From JAPOXR01 sp963664715 (lineage in GTDB: Bacteria; Pseudomonadota; Alphaproteobacteria; Rhodobacterales; Rhodobacteraceae), in the NCBI GenBank assembly GCA_963664715.2, contig CAXXUY010000007.1:1-64000 (forward strand): a DNA stretch of 64,000 nucleotides, given 5' to 3'. Every line of letters starts with the position of its first letter. Within the stretch, counting starts at the first letter, position 1. The position numbers were made by a program, and so were the translations under genes. The notes under the pieces were generated by a model that was not told where the DNA came from, searched no databases, and saw only the letters and a list, made by a program, of their open reading frames with translations. This document shows, in pieces, positions 24,535-32,897 of this stretch.

Positions 24535-25499
24535 TATCCGGTGAGGTGCCTGTAGTGCATCCGACGGCGCGACCCCGTTCTGGATCGAAGCAGGATCGTT
24601 TCCGCTTCAACGTAGCCCGGCCCTTGCCTGATACCGCGCAGCAGTGAACCGTCGGTTACACCGGTCGCGGCGAAGATCACATGGTCGCCGATCAAGTCTT
24701 GTCTCGAATAGCTGCGGTCGAGATTTGCAATTCCGGCATCCGCGGCACGCCGTTTTTCGTCGTCGTTCCGGAACAGGAGTCTCCCTTCCATCTGGCCGCC
24801 CATGCATTTCAGGGCAGCTGCAGCGAGGACGCCCTCCGGAGCTCCCCCTATTCCCATGTACATGTCAATTCCGGTTGTTCCCGGTTCCGTGCAATGCATG
24901 ATTCCGGCGACATCGCCATCAGAGATGAGCCTGATTGAAGCACCGGTTGAACGAATTTCGGTGATTGTTTCCTCGTGCCGGGGTCGCTCCAGGATGCAGA
25001 CCGTGATGTCCCTTGGGGAGCATCTCTTCGCCAGGGCAAGTCTTTCGACCCGCTCCCTTGGCGACATTCCGAGCGCGACGACACCTTCCGGGTATCCGGG
25101 CCCGATAGCCACCTTGTCCATGTAGACATCCGGCGCCTGGAGCATCGATCCGCGCGGCCCCATTGCAATCACGGTCAGCGCGTTGGGCATGTCCTTGGCT
25201 GTAAGGCCGGTGCCTTCGAGAGGGTCAAGTGCTATGTCGACGGAGGGTCCTATGCCGGTGCCGACCTTCTCACCGCTGTAAAGCATGGGGGCTTCGTCAC
25301 GCTCGCCCTCTCCAATGACCACCACACCCTCGATATCCAGCATGTTGAGTTGGCTCCGCATGGCGTCAACTGCGGCCTGGTCAGCTGCCTTTTCGTCACC
25401 TCGTCCGATGAATTCGGCGGATGCCAGCGCCGCAGCTTCCGAAACCCGGGCCAGGCCCAGTGAGAGCATCCGGTCTCTGAATTCAATCTCCAGGCTCAT
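24534..25499 (-). CDS. glpX: Class II fructose-1,6-bisphosphatase GlpX
   Basis: Gluconeogenic phosphatase converting fructose 1,6-bisphosphate to fructose 6-phosphate, 321 aa. Family marks are GRGDEKAADQAAVDAMR, GEGERDEAPMLY, the metal/phosphate site DPLEGT, and GIGGAPEGVLAAAALKCMGGQMEGRL. It lies 43 bases after the hom stop and overlaps recJ by one base, so hom, glpX and recJ are probably co-transcribed. Some homologues also act on sedoheptulose bisphosphate. Confidence 0.94.
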   Translation of the reverse strand: MSLEIEFRDRMLSLGLARVSEAAALASAEFIGRGDEKAADQAAVDAMRSQLNMLDIEGVVVIGEGERDEAPMLYSGEKVGTGIGPSVDIALDPLEGTGLTAKDMPNALTVIAMGPRGSMLQAPDVYMDKVAIGPGYPEGVVALGMSPRERVERLALAKRCSPRDITVCILERPRHEETITEIRSTGASIRLISDGDVAGIMHCTEPGTTGIDMYMGIGGAPEGVLAAAALKCMGGQMEGRLLFRNDDEKRRAADAGIANLDRSYSRQDLIGDHVIFAATGVTDGSLLRGIRQGPGYVEAETILLRSRTGSRRRMHYRHLTG

Positions 25500-25542
25500 T
25501 GCCTCTCTCCCCCGTCTTGGAACCGGAAAACGCCCGCCCTGC

Positions 25543-26829
25543 TCACAACTCCTCGATCCGCAATGCCACGGGATCGTTCAGCGAAACGCCGGATTGGGCG
25601 ATGCTGGCGATCGCCTTCTCAATGCTGGATTGCGTCGTCCGGTGGGTCACCATGATCACGGGCGCCGCCTCCGTATCGTGGCCGTACTGCCGCATCCGGT
25701 CAATGGAAACGCCAGCTTCGCCCAGTGCGGACGCCACCCTGGCGAGGACGCCTGGTTGGTCGACCAGCAGCAACCGAAGATAATAGGGCCCCACCGCAGC
25801 CATGCGCGCCGGCTTGACCGATTTCAACGATTTTGCTGGCTGGCCAAATGTCGAAATCCTTCGGCCACGTGCAATGTCAATGACATCGCCAAGCACGGCC
25901 ATGGCAGTCGGGCCTTCACCGGCACCGGCACCGCGCAATGATATCCGTCCAGCAGAAGCGCCCTCCAGGACAATGATATTCATGGCATTTTCCACCTGGC
26001 CGATGGGCGATGTTGCCGGAACCAGGCAGGGTTGCATTCTTTGCTCCATGCCACCCGCTGATTCCCGGGAAACTCCGAGCAGCTTGATCCGGAAACCCAT
26101 GTCACGCGCCTGCTCGATGTCCTCGATCGTGACCTTTTGAATGCCCTCGATTTCCATGCCTGCAAAATCCACACGGGTCCCGTATGCTATCGAAGTGAGC
26201 AACGCCAACTTGTGACCGGCGTCGATCCCGCCGACATCAAGCGTTGGATCGGCCTCGAGATATCCCAGTTCTTCCGCTTCACTGAAGATCTCCTCATATG
26301 GCTGCCCGGTCTCTTCCATCCTGGTCAGGATGTAGTTGCAGGTTCCGTTCATGACACCCATGACACGAGTGATTCTGTCCGCGGCCATGCTTTCGGAAAG
26401 GGCCTTGATAACGGGAATTCCGCCAGCAACGGCCGCCTCGAAACGCAGTATGCATCCAGCCATTTCAGCCGTTTCCGCCATTTGCTGGCCGTGCACGGCC
26501 AGCATAGCCTTGTTGGCCGTCACAACGTGCTTGCCAGACGAAATCGCGGCCTCGACCGATTCCTTTGCAGGACCTTCCTCTCCGCCAACAAGCTCGATCA
26601 GGACATCGACATCAGGACGGGATGCCAACGCAACCGGGTTGTCTTCCCAGCCATAGCGGGAAATGTCGATACCGCGATCCTTGGATCTGTCTCGCGCAGA
26701 CACGGCAGAAATCCGTATGTCGCGTCCGGCCCTTCGGCTGATGATATCGCCGTTCTCCTGCAGGATTTTCACGACACCGGCGCCAACGGTGCCAAGTCCG
26801 GCAATGCCCAGGCAAAGGGGATTGTTCAC
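25543..26829 (-). CDS. hom: Homoserine dehydrogenase
   Basis: Oxidoreductase of the threonine/methionine branch (aspartate semialdehyde to homoserine), 428 aa. An N-terminal NAD(P) fold with GLGTVGAG, the catalytic domain with VMNGTCNYILTRM, EAEELGYLEADPTLDVGGIDAGHKLALL, and a C-terminal ACT domain (about 355-428) that usually binds threonine for feedback control. The GTG at 26829 is chosen because GGAGGG precedes it by eight bases; the open frame extends 18 codons further without similarity. Confidence 0.94.
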   Translation of the reverse strand: MNNPLCLGIAGLGTVGAGVVKILQENGDIISRRAGRDIRISAVSARDRSKDRGIDISRYGWEDNPVALASRPDVDVLIELVGGEEGPAKESVEAAISSGKHVVTANKAMLAVHGQQMAETAEMAGCILRFEAAVAGGIPVIKALSESMAADRITRVMGVMNGTCNYILTRMEETGQPYEEIFSEAEELGYLEADPTLDVGGIDAGHKLALLTSIAYGTRVDFAGMEIEGIQKVTIEDIEQARDMGFRIKLLGVSRESAGGMEQRMQPCLVPATSPIGQVENAMNIIVLEGASAGRISLRGAGAGEGPTAMAVLGDVIDIARGRRISTFGQPAKSLKSVKPARMAAVGPYYLRLLLVDQPGVLARVASALGEAGVSIDRMRQYGHDTEAAPVIMVTHRTTQSSIEKAIASIAQSGVSLNDPVALRIEEL

Positions 26830-27046
26830 CTGCAAACCCTCCGGGAAATCAGTTGTTGCATGCGGCCCGCGCACGCCATGCACGGCGTCGAACGATTAAG
26901 GGCATGGCACGCTGGAATCAACTCGAATTGCGGGAGTCTGGCGGAAACGGGGTGATGGCCGTTCAGTGTCGAACAGCAGGTGGACTGCAGAATTGCTGCT
27001 GCGCGCCGAATCAGAGCGTTCTTCTCTCAGGCAACTGTCAGGAAGT

Positions 27047-27235
27047 TCAATGGTTTGCCACCGCCTCGGCATACTCGTCCGGCCCCGGGACCCTTTCCCT
27101 CAATTCCTGCTCTGACAGCATGGTCGGATAGTTCTGCGAATCAGCCTCCCTCTCTTCGAACTCCGGAATATCCGGCATATCGCAACCGGCAAGGAGAAGT
27201 GCGAAGGTGATGGCTGTCAGTATCTTCTGAACCAT
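27047..27235 (-). CDS. Small predicted lipoprotein
   Basis: A 62-aa protein with a type II signal: basic start (MVQK), hydrophobic core and lipobox LLAGC, giving a lipidated Cys at residue 18. The mature part is 45 residues, acidic and without recognisable domains. It lies between hom and the creatininase-family gene on the same strand. Small lipoproteins of this kind are common and poorly studied. The lipobox is the main evidence that the gene is real. Confidence 0.55.
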   Translation of the reverse strand: MVQKILTAITFALLLAGCDMPDIPEFEEREADSQNYPTMLSEQELRERVPGPDEYAEAVANH

Positions 27236-27510
27236 GTCTTCCCGTCTTCTTGCCCGGAGGTCACGCTCCGGTTGTAGATCTTGGTCCCGTTCTTGGCCGT
27301 CAACTGGCCGTCGGGAGCAGCCAAAGGCTGTGTGACCTTGGCCAGCATTTCAGCAAATCGGCTCGCCTGCAACCGGTCTTGAGTATCCGGCGCCGGGGAC
27401 AGGCAAGCACCGCTGCAGCACTTTCCGGCAACCGGCCGGGGATCATTCCGAGTCTCGTCGTGATGTTCCTGATGAAGGAGGAAAACGAACAGCCCTGATC
27501 GGTAATTCAC
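27217..27510 (-). CDS. Possible small hypothetical protein
   Basis: An open frame of up to 97 codons filling the gap between the creatininase-family gene and the lipoprotein gene. It overlaps the former by four bases and the latter by 19. The C-terminal half looks protein-like (EMLAKVTQPLAAPDGQLTAKNG), while the N-terminal part is Cys/His-rich and unconvincing. No known domain and no clear ribosome site. It may be spurious. Confidence 0.22.
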   Translation of the reverse strand: MNYRSGLFVFLLHQEHHDETRNDPRPVAGKCCSGACLSPAPDTQDRLQASRFAEMLAKVTQPLAAPDGQLTAKNGTKIYNRSVTSGQEDGKTWFRRY

Positions 27511-28259
27511 TCGATGAAACGCTGGTAGTCTTCGGCAACGCTGCGGGATGCCGCATCCAGCAATTCAAGGCCGATTTCAGGCGTCGCCAGGGCTGAATGG
27601 GAGCCGACTCTTCCATCCGGGAATTCGGCCCTGTGCCTGCCGGGAGGGCCATGCCGATCACCGGCGGCTGCGCGGATATAGTCGGGAGAAAGCTGCCGTG
27701 GGGGGTCATCAGCGAGGGGTGAATGGATGGACCGTTCCATGACCTGCGTGATTGCAATTTCGGAAGGGGTTGCGTGCATGCCTTCCCAGTTCCCGAAATA
27801 TCCGCTTCGAATCTCGTTGACCTCGGGAAAGCTCCACCAACTCCTGATCCTGACCTGCATGTCGCCCAGCCCGCTGGCAACCCGCTCAAGCGGCACGATA
27901 TTGGCCCCATGCCCGTTGAGGAAATAGAAATGCGTGAATCCCTGGTTGGCGAGGCTTCGGCAGATATCCATTGCCAGCGCCTCGAACAATCCCGGCGCAA
28001 TCGAGACGGTGCCGGGGAAGGCAAGGTTGAAGTCAGCGGGGGCGTAGGCAAGGGTCGGGGCAACCAGTGCGCCCGCCGTTTCGGCGGCGCGCTCGGAGAT
28101 TTTCTCCGAGCAGATCGCATCCGTTCCGATCAGGCCGATCGGACCGTGCTGTTCGACAGATCCGCAAGGAATGATGATGCCCGAGGAACAGGCCAGATAG
28201 GCATCGATCTCGTACCAGGTCGCTCGGTCAAGGCGGACAGGCATGTTACCGGTGCCCAT
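27507..28259 (-). CDS. Creatininase family amidohydrolase
   Basis: Metal-dependent cyclic-amide hydrolase, about 250 aa. Metal ligands are visible in GSVEQHGPIGLIGTDA (Glu, His, Asp), in FLNGHGAN (His) and in EGMHATPSE (Glu). The family includes creatininase and enzymes acting on formamides and cofactor precursors, so the substrate is open. ATG 28259 is preferred, with AGGTGGGG upstream; an ATG at 28280 is possible. It lies close to the amino-acid importer but on a separate transcript. Confidence 0.83.
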   Translation of the reverse strand: MGTGNMPVRLDRATWYEIDAYLACSSGIIIPCGSVEQHGPIGLIGTDAICSEKISERAAETAGALVAPTLAYAPADFNLAFPGTVSIAPGLFEALAMDICRSLANQGFTHFYFLNGHGANIVPLERVASGLGDMQVRIRSWWSFPEVNEIRSGYFGNWEGMHATPSEIAITQVMERSIHSPLADDPPRQLSPDYIRAAAGDRHGPPGRHRAEFPDGRVGSHSALATPEIGLELLDAASRSVAEDYQRFIE

Positions 28260-28346
28260 TGCGGCCCCACCTGTCTTCATGGAGCGCCCGCGAGCAACAT
28301 GGCCAACGGAAACAACCCGGTTCGAACATCCGCGCGGCCTGAAACC

Positions 28347-28370
28347 GGAGCCGGGATTTCACCCGGCTCC
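28347..28370 (-). terminator. Hairpin downstream of the amino-acid binding-protein gene
   Basis: Perfect 9-bp stem GGAGCCGGG / CCCGGCTCC with a 6-base loop, 64 bases after the stop of the leftward binding-protein gene. There is no long T-run on either side, so termination is likely but not certain. Confidence 0.5.
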
Positions 28371-28433
28371 CGCGATTTCCGAGGGTCAGGTCAGAACCCG
28401 GCGAAGGTTTTCGCCAGGCTCCGGGATCCCCAA

Positions 28434-29207
28434 TCAGTTCTGGAGATTCCACTTCCTTCCGAGATCATCGAAGAAGCCGCGCTCTTCCTTGAGAGTGATC
28501 CAGGTATTTACGTAGTTGATCCAGACCTGGTCGGCCTGCGGAAGAAGCATGGCAATCGGGGTTGGCGCCTTGGGAGCAGAAACCGGGACAATCATCATCT
28601 GTGGATACTGTTCGACGAGCTTGAATGCTTCCACGTTGGACGTGATGTGCGCATCGGCCCGTCCGGCAAGAACTTCCTGGAAGTCCCTGGCCGGGGCTTC
28701 GACTATCTTGTGTTCGGCGTCGGGAAAGAAGATCTTGACCTGCTTTTCCTGCGTGGTTCCGAGAGTGGCGGCGACCGTGACATCGGGGTCGTTAAGATCA
28801 TTCCAGTCCATGAACCTGTCGGCATTTTGCGAGAGGATCAACGGAACGGTTGCCAGGGAAAAATAGCTGATCGAATAACCGGCGGCCTTTGCGCGCGCCG
28901 GTGAAATGGAGGCGGAACCGGTCATGTGGTACTTGCCGGATGTAACGCCGCTCACCAGTGTCTTCCAGTCGGTAGCCACGAGTTCGAGTTCGACCCCGAG
29001 ATCGTTGGCGAGTTCTGTCATGACGTCGATGTCGTAGCCGGTATAGCTGTTGGTGGCCGGGTCCCGCATCGTCATCGGGTTCCAGTCACCCGTCGTGCCG
29101 ACCTTCAGCACTCCGGTGTTCAGGATTTCCTGGAGCGCCGTCTGGGCGTGGGCCTGGAATGCAGTCAGGCAAAACACGATTGCACTGGCGATTTTCAGTA
29201 ATTTCAT
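28434..29207 (-). CDS. Periplasmic amino-acid-type substrate-binding protein
   Basis: Family-3 extracellular solute-binding protein, 257 aa. The signal peptide ends AQAHA-QT at about residue 21. The start of the mature fold (LKVGTTGDWNPMTMRD, YTGYDIDVMTELANDLG, ELVATDWKTLVSGVTSGKYHMTGSASISPARAKAAGYS) resembles binding proteins of polar amino acids and cyclohexadienyl dehydratase PheC. It is divergent from the ATPase and permease genes to its right, which complete the importer. The ligand is not determined. Confidence 0.85.
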   Translation of the reverse strand: MKLLKIASAIVFCLTAFQAHAQTALQEILNTGVLKVGTTGDWNPMTMRDPATNSYTGYDIDVMTELANDLGVELELVATDWKTLVSGVTSGKYHMTGSASISPARAKAAGYSISYFSLATVPLILSQNADRFMDWNDLNDPDVTVAATLGTTQEKQVKIFFPDAEHKIVEAPARDFQEVLAGRADAHITSNVEAFKLVEQYPQMMIVPVSAPKAPTPIAMLLPQADQVWINYVNTWITLKEERGFFDDLGRKWNLQN

Positions 29208-29309
29208 CTTGATACTCCAATGAAGAATAGGGCGTCCTCATTGCCCAATTGCGCCGAGGTTGCAAGTTCATCGTGGAAAGGGCATCAGCAGCAGGGGAAA
29301 GGTTGAGCG

Positions 29310-30068
29310 ATGACTTCAGCTGGAATTGGCAGTGATCCGATCATCCGAGTGGAAGGCGTTTCGACCTGGTTCGGCGATTTCCAGGCTCTGAAAGGCGTTT
29401 CGTTGGACATTCGCGCCGGTGAAAGGGTTGTGATCTGCGGACCGTCCGGTTCAGGGAAGTCAACCCTGATCCGCTGCGTCAACGGGCTTGAACGGTACCA
29501 GAATGGATCGATTACAGTGGACGGCGAGTTGTTGACTCCATCACGGAAGTCGATCGATTCCGTCCGGCAGAAGATCGGAATGGTGTTCCAGCAATTCAAC
29601 CTGTTTCCCCATTTGACCGTTCTGGACAACCTGATGCTGGGCCCGGTGCGCGCAAGGGACATGCCGAAGAAGAAGGCGCGACAACTGGCGATGAGGTTTC
29701 TTGAACGGGTACGGATTCCCGAGCAGGCGGAGAAATTCCCCCGTCATCTTTCAGGTGGCCAGCAGCAGAGGGTCGCGATCGCGCGCTCGCTGTGTATGGA
29801 ACCGAAGATCATGCTGTTCGACGAGCCGACATCGGCGCTCGATCCGGAAATGATCAACGAGGTTCTGGATGTGATCACGGAACTGGCCGAGAGCGGAATG
29901 ACCATGATCTGCGTCACTCACGAAATGGGGTTCGCCCGGCGCGTTGCGGACATGATGGTGTTCATGGATCACGGGGAGATCGTCGAGAAAGCCGACCCGG
30001 AGACATTCTTCACCGACCCGGAAAGCGATCGCTGCGCCGAGTTCCTGGACAAGATTCTTCATCATTAG
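29310..30068 (+). CDS. Polar amino-acid ABC transporter ATP-binding protein
   Basis: GlnQ/HisP-type ATPase, 252 aa. Walker A GPSGSGKST, Q-loop VFQQFNLFPHLTV, signature LSGGQQQRVAIARSL, Walker B IMLFDEPTSALDPE and switch ITELAESGMTMICVTHEM are all present. It couples to the permease encoded nine bases downstream; the binding protein is divergent on the other side of a 102-base promoter region. Confidence 0.93.
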   Translation: MTSAGIGSDPIIRVEGVSTWFGDFQALKGVSLDIRAGERVVICGPSGSGKSTLIRCVNGLERYQNGSITVDGELLTPSRKSIDSVRQKIGMVFQQFNLFPHLTVLDNLMLGPVRARDMPKKKARQLAMRFLERVRIPEQAEKFPRHLSGGQQQRVAIARSLCMEPKIMLFDEPTSALDPEMINEVLDVITELAESGMTMICVTHEMGFARRVADMMVFMDHGEIVEKADPETFFTDPESDRCAEFLDKILHH

Positions 30069-30077
30069 GGGTCGGCG

Positions 30078-30842
30078 GTGAACACGAACGGAACAATTAG
30101 ACCATACGCGGCCGCATTCCTGGTGACCACGGCAATGCTGCTTACCGGGTGCTCGCAGCAATGGGGATGGTACGTGGTCAATCCGTCTACCCAGACGGGA
30201 CTTACAAACCTGAAGTTCCTGATTGGGGGATTGCAATACACTGTACTTCTTTCCCTGACGGCAATCTCGATCTCGGTCGTGGTCGGGCTTGCAATTGCCC
30301 TGCCGGGACTAGCTCCCAGCCGCCTTCTTCGCGGCATCAACAGGACCTACGTGGAAGTGATACGCGCCATCCCGATTCTGGTGCTCATTCTCTGGGTCTA
30401 TTACGGCATGCCGCAGGTCACCAGTATCTCGATCAACGTGTTCTGGGCCGGGGTCATTGCCCTTGCCCTGTCGGACAGTGCCTTCGAGGCCGAGATATTC
30501 CGGGCCGGCATACAGTCCATAGACCGGGGCCAGTACGAGGCAGCGCACTCGATCTCGCTGAGTTACCGGGACACGATGTGGTTCGTCATTCTTCCGCAGG
30601 CAATTCGCCGTATCCTTCCGGCTCTCGGCAACCAGCTCGTCTACATGCTCAAGATGTCGTCCCTGGTTTCGGTTATCGGAATGCAGGAGCTGACCCGGAA
30701 GGCGAATGAACTCGTCGTGACAGAGTACAGGCCACTGGAAATCTATACGATACTCGTCCTGGAATATCTGGTCTTGATACTCATCGTGTCGGCAGGGGTG
30801 CGCTGGCTTGAGCGCCGCCTTGAGACCGACCAGAGCCGCTGA
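30078..30842 (+). CDS. Amino-acid ABC transporter permease with lipobox-like N-terminus
   Basis: Inner-membrane permease of the His/Glu/Gln class, 254 aa. The coupling region EAEIFRAGIQSIDRGQYEAAHSISLSYRDTMWFVILPQAIRRILP is complete. The GTG start gives an N-terminus with a short hydrophobic segment ending in LLTGC at residues 21-25, which reads as a lipoprotein signal before the first ordinary helix. Either that segment is an extra membrane helix or the protein is lipidated. It is the only permease gene here, so it would act as a homodimer. Confidence 0.88.
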   Translation: MNTNGTIRPYAAAFLVTTAMLLTGCSQQWGWYVVNPSTQTGLTNLKFLIGGLQYTVLLSLTAISISVVVGLAIALPGLAPSRLLRGINRTYVEVIRAIPILVLILWVYYGMPQVTSISINVFWAGVIALALSDSAFEAEIFRAGIQSIDRGQYEAAHSISLSYRDTMWFVILPQAIRRILPALGNQLVYMLKMSSLVSVIGMQELTRKANELVVTEYRPLEIYTILVLEYLVLILIVSAGVRWLERRLETDQSR

Positions 30843-30867
30843 AGGAAACGAGCGGAGAGATTTTGGC

Positions 30868-31677
30868 GTGTTGAGGCGACAAGGCTGCACGGGCGCGACC
30901 ACTGACCGGATTGCTTGCCACTGCAAGAGGAATCTGGCCTGGCTGGCTCTCGTCCTCTTGGCGCTTCCGGCGATCGGGGCCGATGCGGCGACCTGGCGCG
31001 GGATCCGTGTTGCCGACGAACATCGATGCTCAACCTACGATCGCAGCAGCTACCGGTATCCAGCCAGCATGGAAGAGGAGATCATCAAGTCGCAGACCGG
31101 CACGGTCTATGGCCCGTATACCGGAAGGACGTTCGAGAGTCCGAAGCAGACTGACATCGAACACATTGTTGCGCTTTCAGAGGCCCATGACAGCGGCCTG
31201 TGCGCCGCCACGCCGGCAGTCCGGAGGCAGTTCGCGGCAGACCTGCTGAACCTGACGCTCGCCGCGCCCGAGGTCAACCGGTGTTCAGCAAATGCGAAAT
31301 GCGCAAGGGATGCGGCCGAATGGATGCCGCAGGTCAACCGCTGCTGGTTCGTCTACAGGGTCATCCGTGTCCGGAGGAAGTATGACCTCTCGATAGACAC
31401 CCGCGAAGCCCGTGCAATCGATCAGGTGATTGAAGGCTGCGACAGTTTCGATCTCGTGATCCTCGAGGGGGAGGTTGTGCCCGGACGAACGAGACGACAG
31501 GAAGTTCCCGTCCCGGTGGAACAGGGTGTCGATGCACTTGCGCTCTGGGATGACAACCGGAACGGGCGAATAACCTGCAAGGAGGCTCGCAGACATGGTA
31601 TTGCGCCGGTCGCCAGCGAACACCCGGCGTATCGTTTCATGCGGGATGGTGACAATGATGGTGTGGTTTGTGAGTGA
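30868..31677 (+). CDS. Secreted GmrSD/HNH-type nuclease with Excalibur tail
   Basis: Predicted exported nuclease, about 269 aa. A long basic N-region and hydrophobic core give a signal peptide ending GADA-A near residue 40. The nuclease domain resembles DUF1524/GmrSD C-terminal: DIEHIVALSEAHDSG with H99, DLLNLTLA with N117, and RDAAEWMPQ. The C-terminus has an EF-like DDNRNGRITCKEA and the Excalibur motif DGDNDGVVCE. GTG 30868 is the favoured start, after GGAGAG. It follows the permease by only 25 bases but need not be functionally linked. Confidence 0.78.
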   Translation: MLRRQGCTGATTDRIACHCKRNLAWLALVLLALPAIGADAATWRGIRVADEHRCSTYDRSSYRYPASMEEEIIKSQTGTVYGPYTGRTFESPKQTDIEHIVALSEAHDSGLCAATPAVRRQFAADLLNLTLAAPEVNRCSANAKCARDAAEWMPQVNRCWFVYRVIRVRRKYDLSIDTREARAIDQVIEGCDSFDLVILEGEVVPGRTRRQEVPVPVEQGVDALALWDDNRNGRITCKEARRHGIAPVASEHPAYRFMRDGDNDGVVCE

Positions 31678-31758
31678 ACATCATTCTTTCCCTGGACCGG
31701 AACAGGGATCCGCAAACCGTCCGCCACCATCCGGTCGGTACTGGATCGGGGAAGGCGG

Positions 31759-32634
31759 ATGACCAGGCAAAGCGCGATATTGCTGGTGGTGCTCGGCGCT
31801 GTCTTCATGAGCACATCGTCGGTCTATCTCAGATTCGTGGAAACTGCAGGCGGGTTCCAGATCCTGTTCTATCGCTCGCTTTCCCTTTGTGTTGCGCTCC
31901 TGGCAATCATCTGTATGCGGCGCAAGGTGTCTCCACTGGCCGTACTGAAATCAATTGACAGGAATGACGCAATAATGGGCACGATTCTCTCGGGTGCATT
32001 TACGGGCTTTGTCTTTGCAATACTCAATACGAGCGTTGCGTCGGCCCTGTTCATGTTGACCGCGTCACCACTTTTTGCCGTATCTCTCGCCTGGGTCTGG
32101 ATCAGGGAAAAACCGCACCCGTTCACCTGGTTCTCAATGGCTTTGGCATGTTGCGGCATTCTCTTCATGGTGGGCGACGGGGTGGGTTCCGGTCGAACCT
32201 TCGGAAATGTCTGCGCCTTGTTCTCCGCCGCCTGTTTTTCGCTCATGCTGGTCTTTGCGCGCCGGTGCAGAAAGTCGGATATCCTCGGCGGGACCTTCGT
32301 TGCGGGCGTGCTGTCAGGCATTTACGGCTTCGTCTTTTCGCTCCTGTTTGAATCCGGTCTTGGCGTCTCACTCCATGACATGCTTGTCGTCCTTGCGATG
32401 GGGATGTTCGCGATTGGCATCGGCATTGGTTGCCTGACCTGGGGCACGCCCTATATCCCTGCTGCAGAGGTCAGCGTGCTCGTCCTGATCGAGAGCGTGC
32501 TTGGCCCGGTCTGGGTCTGGATGGCAGGGTTCGAGAGCATTACCGGCCCGGAGCTTGTTGGCGGAGGATCGGTATTGCTGGCCGTGCTAGTGCTTGCCCT
32601 TGCAACTGCAAGGCAGGCAAATCCCGGTCGGTGA
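31759..32634 (+). CDS. EamA/DMT superfamily transporter
   Basis: Drug/metabolite transporter, 291 aa, with about ten transmembrane helices in two EamA repeats (about 5-135 and 150-285). The repeats show VASALFMLTASPLFAVSLAWVWIREKP and the closing EVSVLVLIESVLGPVWVWMAG. The substrate is unknown; relatives export amino acids, metabolites or toxins. It starts 81 bases after the nuclease gene on the same strand. Confidence 0.87.
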   Translation: MTRQSAILLVVLGAVFMSTSSVYLRFVETAGGFQILFYRSLSLCVALLAIICMRRKVSPLAVLKSIDRNDAIMGTILSGAFTGFVFAILNTSVASALFMLTASPLFAVSLAWVWIREKPHPFTWFSMALACCGILFMVGDGVGSGRTFGNVCALFSAACFSLMLVFARRCRKSDILGGTFVAGVLSGIYGFVFSLLFESGLGVSLHDMLVVLAMGMFAIGIGIGCLTWGTPYIPAAEVSVLVLIESVLGPVWVWMAGFESITGPELVGGGSVLLAVLVLALATARQANPGR

Positions 32635-32897
32635 ACCAGGGGTGGCGACGGGACACGGGGAAGGATGTTTCCGGGTCCTGAATGTCTGCAATCACCGGAA
32701 CGATCCGGAGCTTGCAGGAATCGTTTGCTTTTGACAGCCGGACGGAGCCGAACTGCCTTTCTCAGGCGGGGAATTCACTGCACAAATTGTCATTCCCGGA
32801 GTGATCTGTGCACGGGTCCTCGGTGGGTCTGGCCTTCGATTCACGCCCGCGGACCGCGGTGCAATGACGTCTTGTCCATGCCCGGCTTGGGGTCCGC

